From the NCBI RefSeq assembly GCF_031082405.1, contig NZ_JAVHJU010000076.1:124001-188000 (forward strand): a DNA stretch of 64,000 nt, written 5' to 3'. The translations under genes and the position numbers were made by a program. Source of the stretch: Amycolatopsis sp. A133 (lineage in GTDB: Bacteria > Actinomycetota > Actinomycetes > Mycobacteriales > Pseudonocardiaceae). How positions within the stretch are numbered: position 1 is the stretch's first letter; every line of letters starts with the position of its first letter. Shown piece by piece: positions 51,401-58,954 of the stretch. Under the pieces are notes generated by a model, which worked only from the letters and a program-made list of their open reading frames with translations, was not told the DNA's origin and made no database searches.

Positions 51401-54400
51401 CTCGTGCGGACGTGGTCGAACCCGGAGCCCTCCCCGGCCGGCAGCAGCCGCCGGACGTATCGGCCGCCGGCGCGCAGGGCGACCTCCTCGAGGCTGTCCT
51501 GGGTGAGCTCGGTGAGCAGCGCGGCCAGGATGCCGTCGCCCGGGGCGAGGTCGACAAGGCGACAACGCAGCTCCGGGCGTTCGGCGGAGACGACCCGCCC
51601 GAAGCCCCACAGCGCCGCGGCCGCCGGGGCGGTCGTCGGGTCTTCGGCGGAGACGCTCTGCGCGCCCGTGGTCACCAGGAACAACGTCCCGGACTCGGCC
51701 GGGAGCTCCTGGACCAGCCGCAGCGGCGCCGCCACCGGTTCGCACGCGGGCGCGTGGTCGTCTTGGGCGCCCTCGACGTAGACGACGCCGCGGCAGCCCC
51801 TTGAGACGGCGGCGAGCACGTCGTCGAGCCACCGGTCGCGGGCCGGGTCCGCGCGGACGACCTCGGCGTCCGCGCCGGCCAGCTCGCCGGCGACGGCGTC
51901 CGCGGTGGCCGACGAGCCCACGACGATCCAGCGGCCTTCCGCGCCGCCGGCCCGCTCCAGCGGTTCGGGCTGCCAGGCGTGCCGGTAGGCGAGCTTCGCC
52001 GCCGGCTCCTCCGCTTCGACCAGCCGGCTGGCCCGCAGGCCCTCGACCCGGGCGACGACTTCGCCGTCGTCGGTCACCAGGGTCAGGTCGCATTCGATGG
52101 TTCCCGGAGCGCTGCCGTCGCGGCCCCGGCCGTGGATCCACAGGCGGGTGCCCGGGGAGCGGAAGAACTTCAGCGCGTCGATCCGGGCCGGCACGTACGT
52201 GCCGGCCTCGACGCCGCCGCCGAGCAGGTGCGCGCCGGTGATGGCGGCCTGCAGCGCGCCGTCGAGCAGCACCGGGTGCAGCCGGTGGCCCGCCTGTTCG
52301 ACGGTGTCGAGCCGCAGCTCGCCGAAGACCTCGCGCGTTTCCGTGCGCCACCACAGGCGCTGCACGACGCGGAACGCCGGCCCGTAGTTCAGCCCGCTGC
52401 CGCCGAGCCGCGCGTACACGTCGTCGTGGCCGAGTTCCGGCAGTCCTTCGGTGAGTTCGGCGAGGGTCCGGGGGTGCGGTTCCGCGGGGCGGGCCTTGGC
52501 GACGTGGGCGCGGCGGAGCTCGGCGTGCAGCGTCCAGCCGGTGTCGTCGGGGCCGCTGCGGCTGTGCAGGGTGACCAGCTGCCGCGCCGGGTCGTGCCCC
52601 ACGCGCAGCGTCGGGACCGACGAGGGCGCCGGCGCGAACGGCCGGTGGAAGACGACGTCTTCGAGGACGCACGGGGCGTCGTCCGGGAAGGCGGCCAGCG
52701 CGGCTTCGAGGTAGCCGGAGCCGGGGAAGACCACCGACTCGCCCACCTTGTGGTCGGCCAGGTACGGGAACGCGGCCGCGGACAGCTCGACGTCGCGGAC
52801 CGGGGTGACCGACGGCACGGGACGGCCGCTCAGCCGCAGGCCGTCGTGGCCCAGCCGCCGCTGCCGGGACGCGGCCGACTCGATCCAGTGCCGTTCCCGG
52901 TGCCACGGGTAGCGGGGCAGGTCCAGGTGCTCGCGCGGGCCCGGGTGCACGCGGTCCCAGTCCGGCTCGGCCCCGGCCTCGTACAGCAGGCCCAGGGTTT
53001 CGGTGAGCTGCTCGCGCTGCGGGCGGTCGCGGCGCAGCGACGCCAGCCGGGCGACGGTGTCCGCGCGGCCGGCGAGCGCCTCGTCGATCGCCGAAGCCAG
53101 CACGGGGTGCGGCCCGACCTCCAGCACGGCGCCGACGCCCCGGGTGAGCACCTTGCCGAACGCGTCGGCGAACCGCACCGGCTGCCGGACGTTGCCCCAC
53201 CAGTACGCGGCGTCGAGTTCGGGGCCTTCGACGTGGTCGCCGGTCACCGTCGAGAACAGCGGGACCTCGGCGCGGCGCGGGCGGATCCCGGCCAGCGCGG
53301 CGAGCAGCGGTTCGCGGATCTCGTCCATCTGCGGGCTGTGGTAGGCGACCTCGACCCGCAGCGGCTTCACCGACGCGCTCAGCAGCTCGGTCAGCGCGGC
53401 AGTCACCGTTTCGAGGGCTTCGCGGTCCCCGGCGATCGTCGTGGCGTGGGTGCTGTTGATCGCGGCGATGCCCACGCCGTCGACCAGGTGCGGCGCCACC
53501 TCCGCGGCGGGCAGGCCGACCGCCGCCATCGCGCCGCGCCCGGCCAGGCGGGCCTGCAGGTTCGCGCGGTGAAAGCTCACCGTGAGCGCGTCTTCGAGGG
53601 TGTAGACGCCGGCCGCGTACGCCGCGGCCACCTCGCCCACGCTGTGCCCGACGATCACCGCGGGCTCGATGCCCCGCTCGCGCCACAGCGCGGTCAGTCC
53701 CGCCTGGACGACGAAGTTGGCAACCTGGGCGTAGAGCGTCTCGGTCAGCCGGGAGTCGGGCTCGGGGCGGCGCAACTCGTCCGCGATGGACAGGCCGTGG
53801 CGGGCGAGCACCTCGTCGCAGGCGGCGACCACTTCCGCGAAGCGCGGCTCCGTCTCCAGCAGCTCGCGGCCCATCCCCCACCACTGCGGACCCATCCCGG
53901 TGTAGACGAAGGCGATCGCCGGGCGCGTCACGCGGGTCGGGGCCGGCGTGAGGGCGCGCAGCTTCTCCGCGGCTTCCGCGGGCTCGGCGGCGACGACGAA
54001 CGTCCGCATCGGGTGGTGGTCACGCCGGCGCGAGGCCGCACGGGCGATCTGGCGCAGCGGCGGCACGGCCGGTTGTTCGAGCAGGCTCGCGTAGGACTCC
54101 ACCAGCGACTGCAGGGCTTCCGGGCTGCGCGCCGACAGCGGCAGCAGCACCGGGCGGCCGTCGTCGGTCCCGGCCGGCCCGGCGGCCTCGGCGGGCCACT
54201 GTTCGAGGATGGCGTGCGCGTTGGTCCCGCCGAAGCCGAAGGAGTTGACCCCGGCCCGCCTCGGCTCCGGCCGCTCCGGGAACGGGACCGCCTCGGTGGG
54301 CACCCGGATCGGCAGGCGGTCGAACGGGATGCGCGGGTTCGGCTTCTCGAAGTGCAGGTTCGGCGGGATGACCCCGCGCTGCAGGCACAGTGCCGCCTTG

Positions 54401-55500
54401 ATCACCCCGGCCACGCCGGCCGCGGCCTCGGTGTGCCCGAAGTTCGACTTGACCGACCCCAGCCAGTGCGGGCCGGCGGAATCGCCGAGCACCTCGCCGA
54501 TGGCGGTCGCCTCGACCGGGTCGCCCGCGGCGGTGCCGGTGCCGTGCGCTTCGAAGTAGCCGATCGAAGCCGGGTCGACGCCGCCGACCCGGCAGGCGCG
54601 CTCGATGAGCACCCGCTGCGACTCCACCCGCGGCACGGTGATGCCGGGCGTGCGGCCGTCCTGGTTCGTCGCGGTGCCCCGCACGACGGCGTGGATGCGG
54701 TCGCCGTCGCGCACCGCCGCCGACAGCGGCTTCAGCACCAGGACGCCGGCGCCCTCACCGCGGGCGTAACCGTTGGCCCGGTGGTCGAAGGACTTGCACC
54801 GGGCGTCGGGTGAGAGGAACTGGCCCTTGGACATCAGGATGGTGGTGGCCGGGTTCACCATGACGTTCACCCCGCCCGCCACCGCGAGGTCGCAGTCGCC
54901 CTGCGCGAGCGCGGTGCAGGCCTGGTGCAGCGCCACCAGCGAAGACGAGCAGGCGGTGTCGAGGGTGAACGCCGGGCCGCGCCAGTCGAAGGCGTACGAC
55001 AGCCGGGCCGCCAGCATGGTCATGCTGACCCCGGTCGGGGTGGCCGAGCTGACCAGGTGCTGGTTGGACTCGGCCAGCTGCAGCGTCGCCGAGTCGAAGG
55101 TGAAACCGCCGATGTAGACCCCGATGTTCGCGGCCGCGGTGGTGCTCGGCGGGATGCCGGCGTCCTCGAAGGACTCCCAGGTGACTTCGAGCAGCAGCCG
55201 CTGCTGGGGGTCGAGCGCGGCGGCCTCGCGCGGGGACATGCCGAAGAACCCGGCGTCGAAGGCGTCGACCGGCGTGCGCAGGAACCCGCCCTGGCGCACG
55301 AACATCCGGCCCGGTGTCGCGCGGTCTTCGTCGAAGAAGTCGTTCGCGCGCCACCGGTCGCCCGGGATGTCGGTGATGGCGTCGGTGGCCGACTCGATCA
55401 GGTGCCAGAACCCCAGCGGATCCGCGACCCCGCCGGGGAAGCGGCATCCGATGCCGACGATCGCGACGGGCTCGGCGGTGCGTGGTGCGGAGGCTGCCAT
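48493..55500 (-). CDS. Highly reducing type I polyketide synthase with C-terminal hydrolase
   Basis: A 2335-residue single-module synthase. Domains (approximate residues): KS 10-440 (D-T-A-C-S-S-S, H-G-T-G-T, F-G-H-T), AT 535-830 (G-H-S-V-G-E; substrate motif position V-A-Y-H, not the classical Y-A-S-H or H-A-F-H), DH 880-1160 (H-K-V-G-E-S-V-V-F-P and D-G-A-L-Q), structural KR region 1165-1405, ER 1410-1715 (L-N-F-K-D-V, G-G-V-G-L-A), KR 1720-1900 (G-G-L-G-G-L-G; L-F-S-S-V; A-Y-A-T-A-N), ACP 1990-2065 (D-V-D-S-L-T) and an alpha/beta hydrolase 2080-2335 (G-T-S-R-G; H-G-D-A-D-P; A-H-D-T-G). All catalytic residues look intact. One module with DH, ER and KR suggests iterative use; the hydrolase may release the chain in place of a thioesterase. 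ATG 55500 is 17 bp after the MFS gene. Confidence 0.96.
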   Translation of the reverse strand: MAASAPRTAEPVAIVGIGCRFPGGVADPLGFWHLIESATDAITDIPGDRWRANDFFDEDRATPGRMFVRQGGFLRTPVDAFDAGFFGMSPREAAALDPQQRLLLEVTWESFEDAGIPPSTTAAANIGVYIGGFTFDSATLQLAESNQHLVSSATPTGVSMTMLAARLSYAFDWRGPAFTLDTACSSSLVALHQACTALAQGDCDLAVAGGVNVMVNPATTILMSKGQFLSPDARCKSFDHRANGYARGEGAGVLVLKPLSAAVRDGDRIHAVVRGTATNQDGRTPGITVPRVESQRVLIERACRVGGVDPASIGYFEAHGTGTAAGDPVEATAIGEVLGDSAGPHWLGSVKSNFGHTEAAAGVAGVIKAALCLQRGVIPPNLHFEKPNPRIPFDRLPIRVPTEAVPFPERPEPRRAGVNSFGFGGTNAHAILEQWPAEAAGPAGTDDGRPVLLPLSARSPEALQSLVESYASLLEQPAVPPLRQIARAASRRRDHHPMRTFVVAAEPAEAAEKLRALTPAPTRVTRPAIAFVYTGMGPQWWGMGRELLETEPRFAEVVAACDEVLARHGLSIADELRRPEPDSRLTETLYAQVANFVVQAGLTALWRERGIEPAVIVGHSVGEVAAAYAAGVYTLEDALTVSFHRANLQARLAGRGAMAAVGLPAAEVAPHLVDGVGIAAINSTHATTIAGDREALETVTAALTELLSASVKPLRVEVAYHSPQMDEIREPLLAALAGIRPRRAEVPLFSTVTGDHVEGPELDAAYWWGNVRQPVRFADAFGKVLTRGVGAVLEVGPHPVLASAIDEALAGRADTVARLASLRRDRPQREQLTETLGLLYEAGAEPDWDRVHPGPREHLDLPRYPWHRERHWIESAASRQRRLGHDGLRLSGRPVPSVTPVRDVELSAAAFPYLADHKVGESVVFPGSGYLEAALAAFPDDAPCVLEDVVFHRPFAPAPSSVPTLRVGHDPARQLVTLHSRSGPDDTGWTLHAELRRAHVAKARPAEPHPRTLAELTEGLPELGHDDVYARLGGSGLNYGPAFRVVQRLWWRTETREVFGELRLDTVEQAGHRLHPVLLDGALQAAITGAHLLGGGVEAGTYVPARIDALKFFRSPGTRLWIHGRGRDGSAPGTIECDLTLVTDDGEVVARVEGLRASRLVEAEEPAAKLAYRHAWQPEPLERAGGAEGRWIVVGSSATADAVAGELAGADAEVVRADPARDRWLDDVLAAVSRGCRGVVYVEGAQDDHAPACEPVAAPLRLVQELPAESGTLFLVTTGAQSVSAEDPTTAPAAAALWGFGRVVSAERPELRCRLVDLAPGDGILAALLTELTQDSLEEVALRAGGRYVRRLLPAGEGSGFDHVRTSTDRTPVRLRPAGLAGGDLGFVAATRRPPGPGEVEVAVSHAGLNFKDVLKQTGLISPHAIEGSHSGTTLGLECSGTVVGVGEGVPDLRAGDEVFAHSRDLFASHVTLEAFRVVKKPEVLSGAEAASLLPVVTAHLSLVRLANLRPGERVLVHSAAGGVGLAAARIARWLGAEVFVTAGSEPRREVLRREGFTRIADSRSTSFADDVLGWTGGAGVDVIVSSLPADMIHHSLRALGTFGRFVELGKPGDVADHAVRLASARRALSFHSFDYDQMMALRPDDVRASMRAVADLYEQGAIAPLPCTEYPAAEVGEAFRAMARPEHHGKIVVRLGGEPVAVPAASLPGSPVRPDVTYLITGGLGGLGRAVARRLADRGARYLVLAGRHGVTSSAAAQDVAELTARGVKVRIHKADVGDREQVRSLLERVRAFLPPLGGIVHGAADFDDVVLSDTDPARLVRATRPKADGAWHLHRETQTDKLDFFVLFSSVAAQLGALGAGAYATANEYLNGLARHRHALGLPATAIGWGMIDEVGVAVSRDGHVGNVLRRNGHRGMSPARLVTELETLLRTAPAEVSVADVDWPRWARANRQLASLPKFRAVVPEGAADGDGDSGGEESVALRLKQADPAERTAMLPALVTPLLQRTTGLGEQQLAEQQAVDVDSLTAVELRVLLQKQLGVAVPAARLQRSLSVDVLSGLLADELDRARPAAPGTQLTVHEITSADGTVVYGHLSLPEGPGPHPAVVVCLPGHGGVLDDHGEYRHTSEHAPLTAAGFAVFSVDQRGAPGHGPEFRALARIGAEDIDDVVAAARHLAGLPEIDERRIGILGTSRGAYSALLAVERAPGLWQRAVLLMGFYDPVRFVLADQARPGSLLPPSDPAAIEEYFSSPSRQPLGALGDVTVPLLVVHGDADPVAELTESEELAAAAREAGVPAELVVVPGMAHDTGHKDAAWTGLWPRITHFLQEDGTR

Positions 55501-55517
55501 GCGCGTGAACTCCTTGA

Positions 55518-57083
55518 CTACCGGGGGCGGCGGGGAGGGGTTTTTCCGGCGGTCTCTTCGACCACCGGGACGGTGCGGCGCATCGCCGTCGCGGCGAGGG
55601 CGCCCAAGAGCAGCACGGCCAGCGGCAGCAGCAACGTTTCGCCCGCCGCCTCGCTGAGTCCGATGTGGATGGTCCGGACCGCGAGCTCGCCCGGCAGGCC
55701 GGGCCCGGGAACCGGGCCGGCCGCGGGCGCACCGGCCGACGCGGTCACGCTTTCGATGAAGGGCACGCGGAACTGCTCCGGCAGCGTCGCCGCGGCGGCA
55801 CCGGCCGCACCGGTGATCGAGGCCGAGATCCGCGCCTGCAGCAGGACACCGACCGCCGCGCTGCCGAGCACGCCGCCGACCTGGCGCGCGGTGTTGAAGA
55901 CACCGGACGCGGTGCCGGCCAGCCGCGGCTCGACCGAGCCGAGGGCCACGGTGCTCATCGGCGCGAGGACGAGGCCGAAACCCAGGCCGCACAGCAGCAA
56001 CGCGGGCAGCAGCGTCCACGGTTCGGTGGCCGGGGCCGCCTGCAGCGCCAAGACGCCGACCCCGGCCGCCAGCGCGAGCAGGCCGGTCACCACCAGGCGC
56101 TTGCCGCCGACCTTGGCCGCGGCGCGGCCGGCGACCGGCCCCAGCGCGGCGGTCAGCACGGACATCGGCGTGGTGAGCAGACCGGTCGCCGAGGGCGTCA
56201 GCTCCAGCACCGACTGCAGGTAGATCACCAGCGGCAGGAACATCCCGGTCATCGCGAAGCCGACGGCCGCCCAGGCGAGCGTGCCCGCCGAGAAGTCGCG
56301 GTCACCGAAGATCCGCAGCGGCACCAGGGGTTCGCGGCGGTTGGCGCGCTGCCAGAGCACAAACGCGCCCAGCAGCACCACACCCAGCCCGAGGGTCCCG
56401 AACACGCCGGCACCCCAGCCGCGCTGTTGCCCGTTTTGGACACCGAAGACGAGGAGGAACAACCCGGCGCCGGAGAGCAGAACACCGGCGACGTCGAACG
56501 AATGGGCGTGCTTCGGCTGCCAGTCGGGCACCAGCCACCAGGTCAGCACCAGGGTGGCGAGGCCGAGCGGGACGTTGACGAAGAAGATCCATTCCCAGCC
56601 CAGGTGCTGGACGAGCACGCCGCCGAGCAGCGGCCCGGCGATCGTGGCCAGCCCGGCCACGGCGGCCCACACCCCCATCGCCGGACCGCGTCCGGCGGGG
56701 GCGAACAGGTGGCTGACGAACGCGAGCGTCTGCGGGGTCAGCAGCGCGGCGCCGAGTCCCTGCACGGCGCGGGCCGCGATGAGCGTCTGGACGTCACCGG
56801 CGAGACCGCACCACAGCGAAGCGAGGGTGAACACGATGAGGCCGGCGAGGAACACCCGCTTGGGGCCGAACCGATCGCCGAGCCGGCTGGTGAACAGCAT
56901 CGGGACCGCGTAGGTCAGCAGGTAGACGCTGACCACCCAGACGACCGCGTTGAGGCTCGCGCCCAGGCCGCGCAGCATGGCCGGGATGGCGACCGAAACG
57001 ATGGTGGTGTCCAGCAGGATCATGAAGAAACCGAGGCACAGCGCGGAAAGCGCCGCCCACGGCCGGACCGGGCTCGTCGTCAT
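55518..57083 (-). CDS. MFS drug:H+ antiporter (DHA2 type)
   Basis: A 521-residue, about 14-segment exporter. Motif A-like G-D-R-F-G-P-K-R after the second helix and the antiporter motif G-P-L-L-G-G-V-L then W-E-W-I-F-F-V-N-V-P are visible. It starts the operon that continues into the polyketide synthase, so it probably exports the product or gives self-resistance. The Pro-rich C-tail (K-T-P-P-R-R-P-R) is cytosolic. Confidence 0.95.
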   Translation of the reverse strand: MTTSPVRPWAALSALCLGFFMILLDTTIVSVAIPAMLRGLGASLNAVVWVVSVYLLTYAVPMLFTSRLGDRFGPKRVFLAGLIVFTLASLWCGLAGDVQTLIAARAVQGLGAALLTPQTLAFVSHLFAPAGRGPAMGVWAAVAGLATIAGPLLGGVLVQHLGWEWIFFVNVPLGLATLVLTWWLVPDWQPKHAHSFDVAGVLLSGAGLFLLVFGVQNGQQRGWGAGVFGTLGLGVVLLGAFVLWQRANRREPLVPLRIFGDRDFSAGTLAWAAVGFAMTGMFLPLVIYLQSVLELTPSATGLLTTPMSVLTAALGPVAGRAAAKVGGKRLVVTGLLALAAGVGVLALQAAPATEPWTLLPALLLCGLGFGLVLAPMSTVALGSVEPRLAGTASGVFNTARQVGGVLGSAAVGVLLQARISASITGAAGAAAATLPEQFRVPFIESVTASAGAPAAGPVPGPGLPGELAVRTIHIGLSEAAGETLLLPLAVLLLGALAATAMRRTVPVVEETAGKTPPRRPR

Positions 57084-57423
57084 GGGTCGTGTCCTCCGGG
57101 AAAGGGGCCGACACGGGATCACTCGCCGGACGGCCGGCCGGTGGGCACGATCGGTGCCGCACCCGGTGGCCGCCGCGGCGGAAAAGGCTTGCCCAGAAAC
57201 TAACTCCGCCCGACGGCGATTGGCGATCGCCGCCCGCGCGGCACCGTCAGTTCGTCGAGCGGGTCTGCCCGATCAGGCCCGCGACCGGAAACCCGTCACC
57301 ACACCGGCATCAACGACGGCAGCTCACCGCGGCCGCAGGGCACAACGCGACCAACAGCCCCGCCGCGCACACGCGGCCAGCTTCCGCGAGCCGAAGGACG
57401 CTACGCCCGCGGCCGGAAGCCCG
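57084..57423. other. Intergenic region with a LuxR tail duplicate
   Basis: Between the MFS start and the end of the LuxR gene. It should contain the polyketide operon promoter. The part at 57281-57338 repeats the last codons of the LuxR gene. No complete gene is seen. Confidence 0.6.
57281..57338 (-). repeat. Duplicate of the 3' end of the LuxR gene
   Basis: This 58-bp stretch matches 57409-57469, the end of the LuxR gene and its stop, with a 3-bp difference. It encodes R-G-E-L-P-S-L-M-P-V-W-stop, against R-G-E-L-P-S-L-M-M-P-V-W-stop in the gene. The conservation extends past the stop (CGGGTTTCCGG against CGGGCTTCCGG). Confidence 0.75.
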
Positions 57424-58857
57424 TCACCACACCGGCATCATCAGCGACGGCAGCTCGCCGCGGCCGGAGATGCCCAGCTTGCGGTAGCCGTTCGACAGGT
57501 GGAACTCCACCGTGCTGGTGCCCAGGTGCAGCCGCGCCGCGATGGCCTTGTTGGCGAGGCCGGCGCGGGCGAGGTTCAGTACCTTGAGCTCCTGGGCGGT
57601 CAGTTTCGCGTCGGCGTCCTCGCCCGCCCAGCGGCGCAGGGCCGCGTCGATGCGGTGCACCCACGCTTCGCTGTTCATCGCCGCCGCGGTCTCGCGGGCG
57701 GCTCTCAGCGCCGGGCGCCCGTCTTCGTCGCCGGCGCGCACGCTGAGCTTGACGCCGAGTTCGTACCGGGCTCGCAGCAGGGTGCCGCGGGCGTTGCTGC
57801 GCGCCAGGTGGTCGGCGGCTTCCTTGAGCAGCTTGACGTCCCGGTCCTCGTCGGACACCAGCGCGACCGCCCGCAGCGCGGACCCGACCGCCTGCGGCGT
57901 GCCCCAGCGCTGGGCGTGGAACAGCTCTTCGTTGGCCAGCGAAAGCGCCAGGCTGCGCCGGTCGGCCGCCGCGGCGCACAGCGCCGCCTGGGACCGCCAC
58001 GGCAGCACCGCCGGATTCGTCACGCCCCAGCCCGCGAGTTCCCTTCCGCAGGCGGTCCAGTCCTCGTAGGCCGGCTGCGCGCGTCCGGTGGCCTCCCGCA
58101 GCGCGCCGCGGGCCGCCAGCACCTCCGCGCGGTCGACGACGCCGTCGAGCGCGTTGGCGAACCCGTGCTCCAGCAGGAGGTCTTCGGCGCGGTCGAGGTC
58201 GCCGAGGTCCACCAGCGCCGCGATCGCCCAGGCGACGGCGACCTCGTGGAACTGCTCGACCACTCCCTGCCGCAGGGCGGCGTCGAGCAGCTGCCAGGCC
58301 CGCCGGGGCTCGCCGCCGAGCGCCGCGACCCGCGCGCGCAGCGCCGTGAGCGCGGAGCTGTGCGGGTGCGGGCCGGACCAGCCCGACCGCGCCATCGCCC
58401 GCTCGAGGTGGTGGCCGGCGGCGGCGATGTCGTCGGCGTAGGCGAGCGCGAGCACGGCGTACCAGAACGTCCCGAGGTCGCGCCAAGCGAAGGACTCCAG
58501 CGCCCGGTGCGCCAGCTCGACCACGGTCTTCGGCTCCCGGCCGCGGTTGACCAGCAGCATCGCGCAGGTCGCGTGCAGCCGGTCGGGCGGCACCGGCCCC
58601 CAGTTGCCCTTCAGCCGGGCGTGCCCGGGCCGGGGACTGCCCGCGACGTAGACCAGCCCGCCGAGGTCCGTTCCGATGATGTCGTGCGAGGCCGCCGCGA
58701 GGACGTCACGCAAGGTCACCAGCACGGCTTCGTCGGCTTCGCTCCACCGCCCGAGGTCACCGAGGCGGTCCCGTTCGGTGCGGGCGTTCTCGAGCGCACG
58801 CTGGATGCGCCCGGCGTCCTCGGACTCGCCCGGTTCCCGCATGCCACCCCCGTTCAC
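57424..58857 (-). CDS. LuxR-type transcriptional regulator lacking the ATPase domain
   Basis: A 477-residue regulator. The C-terminal 65 residues are a LuxR HTH (L-T-A-Q-E-L-K-V-L-N-L-A-R-A-G-L-A-N-K-A-I-A at its start, then T-V-E-F-H-L-S-N). The rest is helical TPR-like sequence (A-L-A-Y-A-D-D-I-A-A-A-G, A-I-A-A-L-V-D-L-G-D-L-D-R-A). It resembles the second half of large LAL regulators (about 900 residues) without their N-terminal P-loop ATPase. It precedes the polyketide operon on the same strand and probably activates it. GTG 58857 is used, with ATG 58842 possible. Confidence 0.9.
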   Translation of the reverse strand: MNGGGMREPGESEDAGRIQRALENARTERDRLGDLGRWSEADEAVLVTLRDVLAAASHDIIGTDLGGLVYVAGSPRPGHARLKGNWGPVPPDRLHATCAMLLVNRGREPKTVVELAHRALESFAWRDLGTFWYAVLALAYADDIAAAGHHLERAMARSGWSGPHPHSSALTALRARVAALGGEPRRAWQLLDAALRQGVVEQFHEVAVAWAIAALVDLGDLDRAEDLLLEHGFANALDGVVDRAEVLAARGALREATGRAQPAYEDWTACGRELAGWGVTNPAVLPWRSQAALCAAAADRRSLALSLANEELFHAQRWGTPQAVGSALRAVALVSDEDRDVKLLKEAADHLARSNARGTLLRARYELGVKLSVRAGDEDGRPALRAARETAAAMNSEAWVHRIDAALRRWAGEDADAKLTAQELKVLNLARAGLANKAIAARLHLGTSTVEFHLSNGYRKLGISGRGELPSLMMPVW

Positions 58858-58954
58858 GCCCCGGCCACGAACGAAGCGGGTGACCCGATTTTATCCGGCG
58901 CTCCCGCCCGCCCGGCCGCCACCACACCGCGAATTCACCCCAACCGGTGATCCA

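Noticed and set aside
48520-54813. Very long plus-strand open frames opposite the polyketide synthase
   Set aside because: High G+C leaves the antisense frames free of stops. Their composition is Arg/Gly/Pro/His-rich without domains, while the minus strand encodes complete KS to ACP domains.
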